Shown here piece after piece: positions 11,051 to 24,545 of a DNA stretch of 64,000 bases. The position numbers and the translations under genes were made by a program. Within the stretch, counting starts at the first letter, position 1. Each line of letters opens with the position of its first letter. The notes beneath the pieces are model-generated. The model saw nothing but the letters and a program-made list of their open reading frames with translations, did no database searches and had not been told where the DNA came from. The DNA comes from Lota lota (Eukaryota > Chordata > Actinopteri > Gadiformes > Lotidae), in NCBI GenBank assembly GCA_026745465.1, contig JACYXH010000088.1, positions 383,001-447,000 on the forward strand, in the 5' to 3' direction.

Positions 11051-12867
11051 AGTCACTTTATAGGAACGGGCAGTTTTATTAGGACACTCAGCACACTCTG
11101 CATGGTGAAGGTTTGGCTTCCCCATGAGTAGCTCTTATTTATCTCATCATTGGGTGAGATACCCATTGGGTTCTTGAATGACTGTGTTTGAGCGTTTGAT
11201 GCAATTTATTTTAATTTAATAACTTACACACAGTGATAATTTAGTATTACTTATTGTAGTAAGTGCAGAAGTGTGTGTCTGTTTGAAATGCCCCCCGTGT
11301 TTGTTTGAGTTCTATCTTGATGGTTATAATGAATTTTGTTTACTCATTTAATACCGCCTTTAATTGTATTGCATTGCACTGTATTCTCTGTGACTACCGC
11401 TGTACTCAGGGACAATAAAATATTGACTCTACCCTACTTATACTATCAAGCACAATGGGACCAACAGCTGGAAACAGTTCCTTTAAGAATGGTTTATAGG
11501 ATGTGGGTCAAGTGTACAGGGCATAGGTTGGATGTGTTTTTGTTAGCTCAGCAAGAGCGTGCAGGCAAGGTCGAAGGGAAGCTGTGGTAGCTTGCTTCAC
11601 GAGAGGCACACAATGTCTGTGTGATGTGTGGGTAATAACCATTACTCTCAGATTTCGATATAGAAGATGTTTGTTTTGTAAAGGATTCCATGAACTTATT
11701 GGCAGAGTAGAAAGAGCTGCCTCCTTGGATTGTTATCGTCGTCTCAGAAAATACTTTTGGGGATGTACAAAAGCCAAAACAAAAGGATGTATTTACTTCG
11801 GTTTCGCAAACAACCAACTGGCTTGATCAAAGTAACCAGGGATTTGTAGTTAAATTATTTATTTGATATATATATATATATTTATATATTACATATTAAC
11901 ATATTAAATATTTGGTAATAAACAGAGCCAAGGATGAACATTTGTAATTTGAGGGAACAAATTGATCATTAGAGGCCATAAATTGGTGCTTGCAGGACAC
12001 ATGTTGCTAATTTGAGAGCACCAATTAGCAATTTGGATACTGACCAATTTTTATCTAAAATCACTTATTAGCCATATGACAAAACTAATTATAACAGAGG
12101 CTATGTACATGTGCAACATAGTCTCATTGATCATCATCATCAAATAGGGACTCTTGGGCAAAATAAAAGGCATCATTAGTTGACAAGTACCTTTTGATGG
12201 GTTTCTTTTTACTATTTAGCAGATGCATTTATCCAAAGTAAATTACGATGTTTTCAACATATAAAGAAAATATTGTTATACTTAACTACGATGTGACTAA
12301 TAACCACAAAGCTGTAGACAGTTGAAGAATAATTTAAATGTTGGGACATAGCTGTATATTTTCACATTCCAAAACGGACTAAATGCAAATTCACCAAATA
12401 ATGAAGTGCAGCGCTATGCAGGAGCAGCACTATTTGACGTCAACCTCATGAGGCCGTGCTGAAATATGTGTTTTACATGAATGGAGAAAAATCTGCAATC
12501 ATGCAATTTTTTTGTTATCCTTTAAAAAAACACCTAAAGTAGATATACATGTGCCATTTAGTACCTACTGAGAATTATTTACCACTTCCTGTAGGTTCTT
12601 TAACGTGACATTGTATGCATCTGTAAACAAGTAACATTTCCTTACTATCTCCTCAGTTCATGTACTTGAGTAAAAACAATATATAATTTCAGTTCTAATG
12701 CTACATTGAAAGAAATTCAAGTAAAAACTAACTAACTAAATGATGCAAATCATTTGAAATACTCAATACGCTCTTGACAGCTAATCACTTCAAAATCCCA
12801 ACTGCATCTCAATGTGTGCACTACACACCAGCAGCGAAGCTATGCAATTTTCATGCAATCTTTTGAG

Positions 12868-12928
12868 GTCTGTAAACAGGTTCTGCTTAAACCCTTAAAC
12901 CATAGATGCATAGAACCTGTTTACAGAC
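12868..12928. repeat. 17-bp perfect inverted repeat, 27-nt loop
   Basis: Arms GTCTGTAAACAGGTTCT (12868-12884) and AGAACCTGTTTACAGAC (12912-12928). Confidence 0.95.
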
Positions 12929-12966
12929 ATGATGAAATGCACATGCAGTCACACACAACCCTCAAA

Positions 12967-12990
12967 ACACACACACACACACACACACAC
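12967..12990. repeat. (AC)n microsatellite
   Basis: About 12 AC units, just to the right of the 17-bp inverted repeat. Confidence 0.95.
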
Positions 12991-13431
12991 TTATTCCACA
13001 CATGTATGGTGCCCTGTTTTCACTTTCATCTCGTCATCACCTCATCGTCATCCTCATTGACATCATCATCATCATCATGTGCCCCGGGGGGGATATCGCC
13101 TCATGTCAGAGCCGCTAAAGCTTCCCGTGAGTGTGATGAAACTTTAACAAGGCTGGATATCACATTTGGTGGGAGCTACAGAGAGCCCTTCAGCAAAGTG
13201 GGATCAGGCGGAGGCAGCTGTTTGCGTCCTGTTTGTAGAGCGAGCGCTATCATGAGGGACTGTCACTTGTCACTTACACAGCCCTCTTACCTCTATCCAT
13301 CTCCATATGTGACATCTAGAGCAACATCATCTGGAGCGAGGGGGTAAGCATGAAACACATGCATAATAATAGGACACAGGACGGATGGAAGGAGGAGAGG
13401 TAGATGGTGATGATGTCTCCCTTTCTCCTAC

Positions 13432-13496
13432 CTGTACCAAGGTAAAAGTAGAAGATGGTGAGAATGAAGACAACGAGGGTGATGGTGATGATGAAG
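13432..13496 (-). CDS. Candidate alternative inpp4b exon encoding a hydrophobic helix
   Basis: A 65-nt segment with a long pyrimidine tract and TTCTACAG acceptor, and a CAG|GTAGGAG donor. In one frame it reads C, then 21 codons starting FIITITLVVFIL and ending YFYLGT, then G. The trailing G fits the GA that opens the 9158-9114 exon, so the helix would sit directly before GVLFSPKF. However, it needs two bases from an upstream exon, while the known start exon supplies one. It therefore cannot be a simple cassette; a different first exon would be required, and none was found. The DNA around it is purine-rich on the plus strand for about 250 bp, which by itself biases the minus-strand frame toward Phe, Leu, Ile and Ser. 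The exon is possible but unproven. Confidence 0.28.
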
Positions 13497-15356
13497 CTGT
13501 AGAAGAAAAAGGATGAGGAGGAAAGGGTTGAAGAAGGCAAAGTGGAGAACAGGGAGAAGAAGGAAAATAACAGAAAAAGTGGAAGAAGAGTAAACAGATA
13601 TAAAAGACAATAAGGTCAATTATAAATAATGAAGATAAACAAACAAAGTGGAAATAGTATATAGACGTCCTGGTTATGAAATCAACAAGTAGAAGGCCTG
13701 GACTGGAAATAGTGTGAACATGAACCTCACACTATGTCATTTGTTGTTTTTATTATCTCTGTTCAGGCATGTGGAGACTGCAGGAAGCTGTGCCAGCTGC
13801 CACAACCCAGCCCATGAGCAATGACGAAAGAAGTTGTAGGAAAAAACGACTACAACTGCCCAACTCGGCAACACACCACCTGTGACATAAGTACAATCAG
13901 GGCATTTCTCTCGGGTGTCTTAGATTCCAGCTAATGGATGCACCTGCAGACACATTAAATCGCTCGCTGTTTACCTAGCTACGGCGCCAAACCCAACAAC
14001 ATAAAGTATACATATATATATATACACCTGCATGCCAAAGAAATATGATAAACAAATTACTAAGAAAAACATTGGAGTACGAAGGACACGGCATGAAGCA
14101 TGAGCAACCCTCCACCCTAATTATGTTTAGCCATTACAGTAGTGTGGGCGAACCACATGCACCACCTCCACCACCACCCCCCTTCATATCCATCCAGCTG
14201 TCTGATGGCTGGTGACGCACTCGGGTCACCCACCTCCAGCGTGGCAATGAGTGTGTTGGAGGGAGAAAGTGGCACAGGTGCACTGTTTATAATCAATAAC
14301 GGCTTGCATCATGAATATGGTAATATGAGCCCAGCGAGGGAGCCAGCCAGCCAGGGAGGCTGGGAGGTACTGGCTTGCAGGCGGCACTACCAGTCATAAC
14401 CCCATGAGGGGACCCAAAGCAAATGAGGTGTGCGTTCCCTGCTTTAGCGCAGTTTAATATGGCACTGCAAAATAAGAGCGTGGCACATGCACACTTCCAA
14501 TAATATATCACCCCACTGTCTGTGGTGGTGGCAGGGGAGGGGGCTGTAGGTGGTCACATAGGAATATGAGAAGGGAGGAAGAGAGCAAGTTATTTATGAG
14601 CAGGAGGGGAAGATTTGGGCATTTCCCGTAGGTGTCAAAGTTCATTAATGCTCAGGAGCCTTGGCTGGTCTGCTGCTATGCACAGTCATTTAACCCTCTC
14701 CTGCCTTACCCAAGCATGTGTCCATACACACAGGTATGCAAGCACAAATTCACAGACACAGTCACACAGACATGCACAAATAAAACTAGAAAATCCATAT
14801 GTAGTAAGTGTTACACAAGGAAATAGCAAGGCAGAGGACAGGTGGGCTGTATATGGGGATTGCTGCTAATTCCCACCAGACTGAAGATAATGGCAGGAAA
14901 ATGTCACCTAGCATGGCTGAGCTACCAATTGCATCCAGTCTTAACTGACCTGAAGAAAGCAATACGATAATCAAAACAAAAGCTTAGACACATACTCACA
15001 ACCATACATACAGTCAATGCAGAGGACATTCCTAATCATTGCTGCTTATCCATTCATGAATAAATATTACATGTAAAGAGCTTGGAGCCAGGGAATCCTC
15101 CCTGCTGTTTATCTTTAGAATAACATTTACCTTTAATTTTGGACAGATATCATCAATAATTCATTGCTCTCTGGCCTAGTTCAGTGTCCATGGGATTTCC
15201 GTTTTCTTTCTACTTTCTTTTCTTTCAGTTGGTAGGAAATCCATCTAAACCACCCACCCCCTTTTCCTCTGTTAACCACAACTTAAGCTATTCCTTCTCA
15301 TGGGTCCAGTAGCAGTATGAGGGTCTCGGTGACTCCATTTTAGGCAACCATCAATG

Positions 15357-15377
15357 CCCCCCCCCCCCCCCCCCCCC
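15357..15377. repeat. Poly-C run, 21 nt
   Basis: Uninterrupted C homopolymer. Confidence 0.97.
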
Positions 15378-15760
15378 AGCCTATCCTCCAGGATAGGAGT
15401 TTCACTTTCAGTTCCGCTTGGAACCACCTGCGTTTCTTCGCAGATGATAATTCAATCACTGAGCCTTACCAGCATGTGCTAAAAACACCTCTAACTCGAT
15501 TGATGCTAGCTGGGACAGGGCCTCCCATTAAGGTAAAGTGGTGCTGAATGGGAGAGTGAGTTATCGTGACACCAGGGCTGCCCTGGGAGAATGAGAGGGG
15601 ACAGATGGTTTTGTTTGCTGGTGTTTAATGAAGTGTTATGAATCATTAGGATGTGTGTAGAAACAGGGCTCCCGATTCTTCATAGAACCGGCAGGTGGGG
15701 GTATCCAGGGTTAAGGACGGGGGTGGTGAAGGTAGGGGGATGAATCAGCAAGTTTTTTTG

Positions 15761-17535
15761 CTATTAACCAGTGTCCGAAATCTACTTTTTGGCTCACCTG
15801 CCAAGGTGACTGGATGATGAAAGAATTCACCGGCCGAGCATATTTGTTTACCGGCCAAAATAATAAATTTCCTTTTTGTGTCACATATACATTCATTACA
15901 GTACATTTCATTGAGAGGCCAGCGCAAAATTGGACTACTTTTATTTGGTGGAAAGGTTAGACGACAACCATTTATTTTATTGTTTTGAGTCCTTTTTTAA
16001 CAGTGTTGTACAGGCTATTTTAACAATGGTAAATGTAGGCCTACCCATTTATATATTTACCTTATATTTCAATTTCCCCTCTCTGTCCCACAATAGTATT
16101 CTCTCATTTAAAATTAATTTGAGCATTTGAGGAAATATAGGAGGAATATTAGTATTATGGCATCCAATCCAAAGCTGTATGACGCTGCATTCAAAGACGT
16201 ATGACACCCATACCTTGCCTGTTAATGTAGAACACGTTATTTGCAGTCTCTTCGATCTTGCAAGGCTTGAGGAACAAGGTTAACTAATAAATCAGATCAA
16301 ATAAAAATAATTCTCATCTTAATCCAGAAAACTCGAAACCTTTATAGATATCTCGCTATTGGAAAGGAATTTGTAAACTTTCCGATGTTGGTGTGTTTAG
16401 AACCAATGGAAGCAGGAAACACGGAGCGGATTGCTAGACCTTACAATTAGTTTAGTCAGAAAACATTTAGCCAGCAGCCGGGGTTTATGGAGAACTCTTG
16501 ATATAGCACATTTAAGAGACCGGATATTTTTGGATTATTATCAATGATTAGTATTGTCAAAGAATGGGACGTGCTACGAAGTTGGGGTGCTCGCACCATG
16601 GAGGATGATTGTCCTGCAATGGCAGCCGCAGTTGGTGGTGTTCCAACTCGAAGTCAGTCAAAGCTATTGCGTTTTGGTTTAACCAATCCGCAACGTTGAG
16701 GTTAAGCATTGCCATTGGATTCTCCCCTTTACAAGAAATTAACTTGAGCATAAACAGCATTTCGCTTCCTCCTTATCTTTGGCTTAACTGAAATTTAGCC
16801 AAGCCTTTGACAGCTTTGCACACCATCCTATCAAGCAACCAATTGACCAAATGAGAAATGAAGTGAATGAAAATGTGAGGCAATTCAATTCTTTGTTTGG
16901 TTAAACGGCGATTGGCAGCCAATTCAATTGAATTCAATAACTTTATTAGGCAAATGTATGTTTGTGCATCAGTGATTTGATTTAAATGACATGAATCTCG
17001 TCTCTCGGGATATAACGTTACGTTACAGGACCCGCTAGACTCGATAACAGTGTCGATAAGCTCGGACTTATTGATTTTTCGGGTTTTGAGAAATGTGGAA
17101 CCGGGTCTCGATCCCCATCCCTACACATGATAGCTATTTCATTTATCAGAGCTAGCAGCAGACCGGCGGCAAATGATATTTGAGTGGAGAGCTGCGTTGG
17201 CGAGTAGCTGATGTCCTGTACGGTAGACAGAAGGAGTCTTCGAGACGGTCTGCGGTTGGCGCTCACTCGCCTGACCATCTCGAGCGCTCCTAGTTTGGCG
17301 ACACTGTTTAGACGGGCATAAAAAACATATGGTGCGCGTGTCTATACTGTACAGGGACAAACATGAGTAATTTCCTCCAAGCCATCATTGTCAGATATTT
17401 TACTACGTGTCTATTTTGGTACAAACATTTACCCGCCAGTGTGGCGGATATAGTTCCAAGATTTACTCGTCAAACGGATTATCTACCTGCATTTGGCGCT
17501 TGGCGAGTGTTCATTTCGGACCCTGCTCTATTAAC
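15761..17535. mobile_element. Possible non-autonomous TIR element, about 1.8 kb
   Basis: Near the left edge the plus strand has CTATTAACCAGTGTCCGAAAT. Near the right edge it has ATTTCGGACCCTGCTCTATT, which is nearly its reverse complement. Inboard, both ends share words such as GGTAAACA/TGTTTACC and TGCCAAGG-like sequence. No transposase frame is visible. Ends and class are inferred by eye. Confidence 0.35.
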
Positions 17536-17550
17536 TATTTCATTAAAAGT

Positions 17551-17615
17551 CATGAAGGAGATGCTTTTATCCAAAGCAACTGAGAGTGAATTCAGATACA
17601 TTTCGTTAGTCGCAA
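17551..17615 (-). mobile_element. SINE tail fragment
   Basis: GATGCTTTTATCCAAAGCAACTGAGAGTGAATTCAGATACATT is the reverse complement of the shared SINE 3' tail. A similar scrap lies at 12219-12245 (CAGATGCATTTATCCAAAGT). Confidence 0.65.
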
Positions 17616-17837
17616 TGTGATTTTTAGGTTAACAAAACCTAAACTAGACATGTCGCCACATGTGCATTTTCTTCAGAAAATGCATGTGAGCCAACTCCTC
17701 GTGTGTGCAATATTCCGTGAGCATGCTAAAAAGCTAATGCTAGCAATGCAACTGATAGAGCACGGAAAGTTTCAAATCCCTGGGGTACTCTGAAGCGGAT
17801 TGATTATATAATGGGGCTAATCATTTTTGTTTGATTG

Positions 17838-18500
17838 CGAGTTAAAGCGCCCCCTGTCGCCAAAGAGGTACTTTACTTTTTGGAGACCTGCTTACGCACG
17901 GTTTCTATATCTGTACCAACTTTGACAACTCTGAGTTGTTCACCTTCGGAATGGTTGAAGTCAACATTTTCTCTCCATTGACTTCCATTATAATAAATAG
18001 CTCGGCGAGCACCTGCAACAGTGGTAATTTGAAATTGACCCTGTGACGTAATTCTTGTTAGCTATCAACACAAACCTTTCCATATTACCAAGGGGGATGT
18101 CCTTGATGTGCCCACCAAGTTATAGGTCCCTAGGGTTCTCTGAAGCAGACTTGTGATTGCTTGAACAATGGCGGCTCATTTGCATAATGGTATTTTCGAA
18201 TTAATTTGCCATAACTCTGCCATTTTTTACAGACTAATAATAAAAATAATACCATAAGGTCTGGCATTATTAAGGAGCATACGTACCACATTTTGGGTCA
18301 TTTGGTTTAACGGCTCCGTTTTTCCGATTTCAAGATACAGCAAAATCGATCTCGACGGACCTTATGGGTCCTTGAAGCAAAAAGATTCAACATGTAAAAT
18401 AAGGCCAAGATACCAAGTTTCAGATTTTTTTATAAAACGGGGCGGGGGTGCGTGGCTTTTTAGGTTTGACCACGAGTTATAGCGCCCCCTGTGGTCACAG
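17838..18500. repeat. Dispersed repeat with paired 'AGCGCCCCCTG' words
   Basis: GATTGCGAGTTAAAGCGCCCCCTGTCG near 17840 recurs as GACCACGAGTTATAGCGCCCCCTGTGG near 18468, framing about 630 bp. A related style (GGTGGCGCTATAAC) appears near 59770. This looks like a teleost interspersed repeat; I cannot name the family. Confidence 0.4.
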
Positions 18501-18710
18501 CGGTTTCTGGAGTGTCGATAGTACGATTCTTGTAAACAAAGAGCGAGGTACGGGCTGGCCAGGATTTTTATCTGTAGCATATATCACTTATAGGATGTGA
18601 CTTTACTGGTAGCATTATTGAAATTGCTATCAATCAGCATTGACAACAGATATGTCCAGGTTATATTAAGCTACAAGCTAGTTGAAATGTTACACATTGT
18701 GACTTTAAGG

Positions 18711-18834
18711 TGCAGGTAGGGGGTTATAGGCACCTTGCTCAACAATGCCTAAAGGTTGGTTTTGGAAGTTGTGGATTGAACCTAATGCCTTTCAGATGGG
18801 AGTCGAACCCACTAGACACTTCACTTTCCCACCC
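18711..18834 (-). mobile_element. tRNA-derived SINE, partial
   Basis: The plus strand shows CACCTTGCTCAACAATGCCT, TGGATTGAACCTAATGCC and GGGAGTCGAACCCACTAGAC, the reverse complement of the head and body shared by the other copies. Confidence 0.75.
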
Positions 18835-19291
18835 ACATTTTTTCGAATGCAAAAGGTTTTTATAACATGTTGTTAACACTCAAAGTAACACAATACAAAG
18901 TTTAGGATTGTTTAGAAAAGAACATGCGTGGGAAGATTCACCTGCACCAAAAGTAGGGTCACAGTAGATTGTTCACAATGTTCTGCCAAATAAACAAATT
19001 CACCCACAATTGCGGTTGTCAACCTGTCTTTTGTGCCAGGTGTAGCAATTATGTGCTCTGAGCTCAACTGCTACCTCCCAGGATGCTTCATTTGGGAAAA
19101 TGAATATGAATGTATTGGTGTGTATGTGTGTCCATGAATGTGTATGTGCACATGTGTGTTGAAAGATAAGATAGGATGGTACTGATATAACTACTTAATT
19201 CAATCGCGTAGTCACATAAAAGTTCACAGAGCAAGTGCAAAAATGCTCATATAAAAAAACAGTATACAATAACAGAGGTCAAAAGTGTGTG

Positions 19292-19442
19292 AGTTATCCA
19301 AAGTGAGGTACATTGTTAGATACATTTCATTTTCAACAGGTAGGGGTTAAACATCTTCCTCAAGGATGCCTCCTGCAGACCGTGGGGATTAAATTCAGTA
19401 CCTTTCCAGCTGGGAGTCACCCAGGCCACTAGCCTAACCTTC
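19292..19442 (-). mobile_element. tRNA-derived SINE, partial
   Basis: The plus strand has TTATCCAAAGTGAGGTACAT (tail), ATCTTCCTCAAGGATGCC (body), and GGGAGTCACCCAGGCCACTA (head). Nearly the whole unit is present but worn. Confidence 0.75.
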
Positions 19443-20517
19443 AGCTCCAGTCTTTGTAAAGCTCCATTGACTGATTCTGAAGAGAGTTGGATAATGGCTG
19501 ACACATGTGCATGTTCAAGCAGTGCTCTGGGCTGCATGTTTTCAGAGGAGACCGGGTGGCAACAACGCTACGGCTAATGTCACTAGCATTCTCTTGCCAC
19601 ATATGGGCATTGGGATATGGAGTATCTTCTCATGAAAGCAAACACATACACATGCACAAACACTGCCATACAACAATCAAAAAATTAAGTTGATGCAAAT
19701 TATGCATATAGGAGTGTCATATTTTGATATTTGTTTTGATCCCGAGGTCATTGTCCATTTTGACTTACATTAAAACTTAAAAATAAAATGTTGTTTATCA
19801 TTTAAGCAAACAACAGTCTGAGAATACTGTGTGAACATACAACAGTGTATTTAATGGTAGTTTGTAATTACACTAGGTATGATTGCTGGATGTATTTCAA
19901 ATTAATTTGACGAAAATCCCTGAAAGAACCAAATGATAATGGTAATTTTAATTAATGCTTTGTAATAATAATTACCACAAGATGGCCACCAGAGAGGAGT
20001 TATCTTGATGATCCATGGGTAAATTAAATTTAGTTAATGAATTCACTATAACCAACCTCTGTCTTGTATTGCTTCAATAATCTTTTTTTTGTTCACAACA
20101 ATGACTTGTACTTTGCTAAAACACACACAGAGAATAGACATTTGCAGGTACTCTACCACAATGCAACCGATAACTGAACTAAAAATTTATCGGCCATTGA
20201 TTGACAGCATTGAAAGGGTAAAAGCCAGAAATTAGACCAAGGTCATTAAAATAACATTAGAAACCAAGAGAGTAAAAACGTACAAGAATCTTTAAAAAAG
20301 TATTAGGAGACAAAAATGCATCTGAATGTTTTTCAAAGAAAGAAGCATCCTTAAAGCAGGTTATAATTTACGAGCGAGAGAAAGCCAGGCGAAGACAGAC
20401 AGACAGACTTCAGACAAACAGACTATAGAGACAGAGCAACTTTAGTGAATCAGAAAGAGTTTAGACAGACAGACAGTCCCTGGATAGGCAAACCATCTTC
20501 AGAGAGAGACAGCTTAC

Positions 20518-20608
20518 CAGCAGCCAGTCCATCAGTATTAGCCCCCAGCTCCATCGACTCCTTCATGTCCACCCTGCAGTGTCCAGGGTGCTGGCTCATG
20601 TCCTCCAT
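20518..20608 (-). CDS. inpp4b: inpp4b start-codon exon (coding part)
   Basis: Contains the likely initiator ATG at 20608, 30 codons and one trailing G before donor GCTG|GTAAGC. The peptide begins MEDMSQHPGHCRVDMKESME and ends NTDGLAA. Splicing to 9158 gives LAA-G-VLFSPKF, so the leader before the C2 domain is about 45 residues, close to the human protein's leader length. Sequence similarity to the human leader is weak, as expected for a disordered N-terminus. The first ATG has G at +4 but not a purine at -3. Met4 and Met15 are in frame and in better context, so the true start could be a few codons in. No good acceptor is visible just upstream, so the exon probably runs on into a purine-rich 5' leader of unknown length. 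Confidence 0.82.
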
Positions 20609-21345
<737 letters not shown>

Positions 21346-22804
21346 TAGCCTGTAAAGGCAGGACTCACTCTGTATTGCTTTCCCTCTCTCTGTTCATTGC
21401 GCAACTACTGCTGCATTCAGACAAGGAAGCGGGGGGCTCTCTTCTTGATTTCTGCACTCCTCCACACCCCCCAGCCACCACCTCCATCTACCACCATCAC
21501 CCAAACCCAACCATCACCATCTCCATCACCAAACCAACCCATTCCCCAAGCTGTTTCATGCTTCAGCAGCAAGAAAGAATTAACAAGAAGCCAACAGCTG
21601 AGCACCATATGGACAGTCCAGGTGATTTTTATTTCAAGATGAAATGGTGGGAAGAAATACGGAAGAGCTATTCAGACAGAGGAATTTATATGAATGAATG
21701 GAAAGGGACATGCACTGAGAATGGGCTGAGGAGACAGCTCAGGTTTAATAAGGTTGTAACATTTAACTGGGATATCCTGCAATGTTTATTGATTTTTATA
21801 TTTCTATATATTTATTACGACAAAAGTAAAAGCCCCTGAAAAAGCGGTATAAATTTCACTCATCACTGTTTGGTATTACATGTTTCAGAGTACATTCATA
21901 CAAACAGACAAACTGGTTGTCTAGGCAGCCGGTATGACCGCTTGAAGCAAGGGAAAACTTAATAAAGACACCTGGTTGCCCAGTAAACCACCCCAAAGAG
22001 AAATAAAGAATCCAAAGAGGGTTTCTTGTTCAAAACGTTTAAATCATGAAAACACTGCAATCAGGTTTGTGGAAATGAACTGGGATGGCCAAAGATGCCC
22101 TAGCGAGGTCAAACACGATTTTGTACCACCATACATGTTGACATTTAAATGGCTCCTCCTAAGAATAAGCCTTTTGATCTGTCGTTTTCTTTTTTTTTCA
22201 CAAGACTGGACTACCAGACCGTGTACTCTGGCAACTTAACCATGTCTTCCTTCCAACTCACACTGATCAAATAACCTACTACTGATTCCTTCACTAGGCC
22301 ATTGGGCTACTCCAAGACCATATCAAAATACAATGGTATTTTATAACCTGCTGAATAAAAATGGGGGTATTTGTGGTGGGAACACAACACACACAAGCAT
22401 GTGTTAATGCTCCTAAATGAGAATAGGTACAGAGTGAGGAGATGGCAGAGAAGGACTCAATAGAACCAACTGATTATAATTATTGTAACGACCGTACTTT
22501 AAAGTCGTCACAAACATGATTTCTTTCTGATTACCAACAATTGTAGAGTTTAGGTTCAGTTTAGCGTTAGGGACGCTCCTTGCACTTATATTTCTTAAGG
22601 ACATCATTAGTGCTAAAAATGACTCCCACAAATCTAGGCTGTATATAACACAGCAAACTACTGTGTACTTCTTCCAGAATGAATTCAAAAAGTATAGTCC
22701 CCTTTGCATTATCCCTGAATTCTGAACCTCAGAGTGGTTTATTGTAAAAAGGACCAGAAACGTGACAGACTTCAGGAAATTTAGACTTGGGACAGTACAG
22801 ACTA

Positions 22805-22925
22805 CTAAACAGTAGTCTGTTTTTGACTCCCAGCCCAAAGGTTCTGGATTTGAACCCCAAAGGCCAGTCTGTAACCTGTAACTCCTACCTGTATCTAATA
22901 CAAATACAAGACGTAGGTTGTTCTG
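22805..22925 (+). mobile_element. tRNA-derived SINE, partial, plus orientation
   Basis: GACTCCCAGCCCAAAGGTTC, then GGATTTGAACCCCAAAGGCC and CCTGTAACTCCTACCTGTAT, are the sense-strand body of the family. The A-box head is worn away. Confidence 0.65.
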
Positions 22926-23014
22926 ACTGCTAACTATATATCTATATATTATTTTACCACTATGTTACAAAAAACAACAACAGTTAATCCTGTAACTACT
23001 GAATTGAATGGAAG

Positions 23015-23313
23015 ATGTCAGTGGTCCTCACAGCTGGCTTTAGGTATCAGTCAGATGGTCGCAGGAGTCATGTTGTAGGCGTGTGTGCTGTTGTCGGTGG
23101 GTTGCTCCAGATTGGGGAAAGTGCCAAGGAAACAAATGGAGATAAATTGGTCCCTGCAGGAGCAATAAGACCACAGATGAATCCACTCTACACTCTGTCC
23201 TCTCCAGCAGCTCAACGACCAGTCTCCCCATGCTTATCTCTATATCTACACCTTCGCTCTCTCACACCTTCCCTACAGCAGCAGGGGAAAAAAGGCGTCC
23301 TCCTTTTCAAAAT
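23015..23313 (+). other. Unassigned 100-codon open frame ending at a strong donor
   Basis: ATG at 23015 opens a frame including MSVVLTAGFRYQSDGR, GESAKETNGDKLVPAG and AIRPQMNPLYTLSSPAAQ. The frame runs into a consensus donor (AAAAT|GTAAGTAC) at 23313/23314. No acceptor, partner exon or protein family was identified. A chance open frame is the safest reading. Confidence 0.15.
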
Positions 23314-24387
23314 GTAAGTACATAGGGGAAGCATGTGCATAAGCACCATTCAAAAGTTAATAGCCACACACACACATTCATTCATACACACACAAACATA
23401 CACAAAAACGCCACCATAAAGTACAAACAGGGGTGGTGTAGTGATCAATTAACATTCTAATAGGCTCCTTTTTAAGGCGACATGTGTTGTCTTATTAGAG
23501 TCTGACGGATAGAGGAGGCTGGGGAAAATCAATAAGACTATGCGCTGGGGATGGTGGATTGAAAGAGCCAACTAAAGAGAAGGGGATGGGGGGCTTAAAC
23601 GTGCCCTTTTTACCTATTCAGCCTCAAAGCAAGGGTGATTGCGTTGCCACATTAAAGCTAGGGTAGACAATTTACTTTAGAATTGTTTGTCATATTTGTT
23701 GAAATTCTCTTTACATCCCGACAGCAATCAATAAATCAAATGCTTCACCAATGAAATTATTGGACGGCCTAGCTGTCTGTCTACTTACCTATCCGTCTAC
23801 CTGGGTGCACTCTGGCCGTGCACTCATTGCGCATGTCCGGAGTCTTCCACAAGACTGGGCAGACCTATTGCTCAAGCTAGCGAGCAACTCATGTGTTTTT
23901 TTGGGAGTGGGTTTGGAGAAAGGCCTGAAGGGAAGAGTGGGATTATTTCAGTTGGATACTTATTAATTCTAACTAACTCTGGCTGGTTTCTCCAAACTGC
24001 CTACACTAGCTTCAGGATTACTCAAATAAGCAGGTTGACCCCATTGGAATAATCAAAATATAACTTATTTGAATAGGTTAGGGCAGGGCTATACACGCCT
24101 TTTCCATATTAACTGGGGAAAGCCAATCAGAAAGCCAATTCCTTGACGATGAGTCAAAGGCTGGTACTCATCCGAGCAAGGCCACTGCTATTGATCAAAA
24201 AGTACAAAATATAATAAAATTTGTTATTTATAACAAATCATGCACTCATGGAGACATAGATGGTCAGAGATTAAACTGTCACGAGTTTCCCCTCATTTAA
24301 TTGTTGAAGCAGAATCAAAGTGAGGTGTAGGTAAAGGTTGCACAGGAGCAGTGCTGCAGGTCAGCATAACATTCTTTCCTTTTCCAT

Positions 24388-24545
24388 ATGCGGGCCGTAT
24401 AGTCTAGTGGCTAGGGTGATCGATCCCCCCAGCCTAAAGATTCTGGGTTCGATCCTCAATGAAGAGATATGCCTAGCCTCCCCTATCTGCTCCTTAATGA
24501 CCTGTGTCTGAACTCCATGTAAGTTGCTGACTAGTATAGTAGGAA
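24388..24545 (+). mobile_element. tRNA-derived SINE with best-preserved Pol III boxes
   Basis: The head reads GGGCCGTATAGTCTAGTGGC (A box), and about 40 nt on TTCTGGGTTCGATCCTCAAT (B box). The A/B pattern resembles tRNA-Asp/Glu. The 5' and 3' arms of a tRNA acceptor stem do not pair, so this is a SINE and not a tRNA gene. The body then degenerates toward TGTAAGTTGCT near 24520, the start of the family tail. Confidence 0.8.

Larger units (their letters stand above)
9159..20517 (-). other. inpp4b: inpp4b intron, about 11.4 kb
   Basis: Lies between the start-codon exon and the 45-nt exon. It holds the candidate helix exon (13432-13496), the 43-bp minisatellite, an inverted repeat at 12868, a possible 1.8-kb TIR element, two SINEs and short CA tracts. 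A 170-codon open frame at 9656-10168 begins at TTG and has no recognisable protein. Stretches 10170-10760, 11830-12800, 13640-15350 and 19690-20440 show no supported feature. Confidence 0.75.

Noticed and set aside
24388..24460. Possible tRNA gene
   Set aside because: A and B boxes are present but the acceptor-stem arms do not pair and the same unit recurs as a SINE body.
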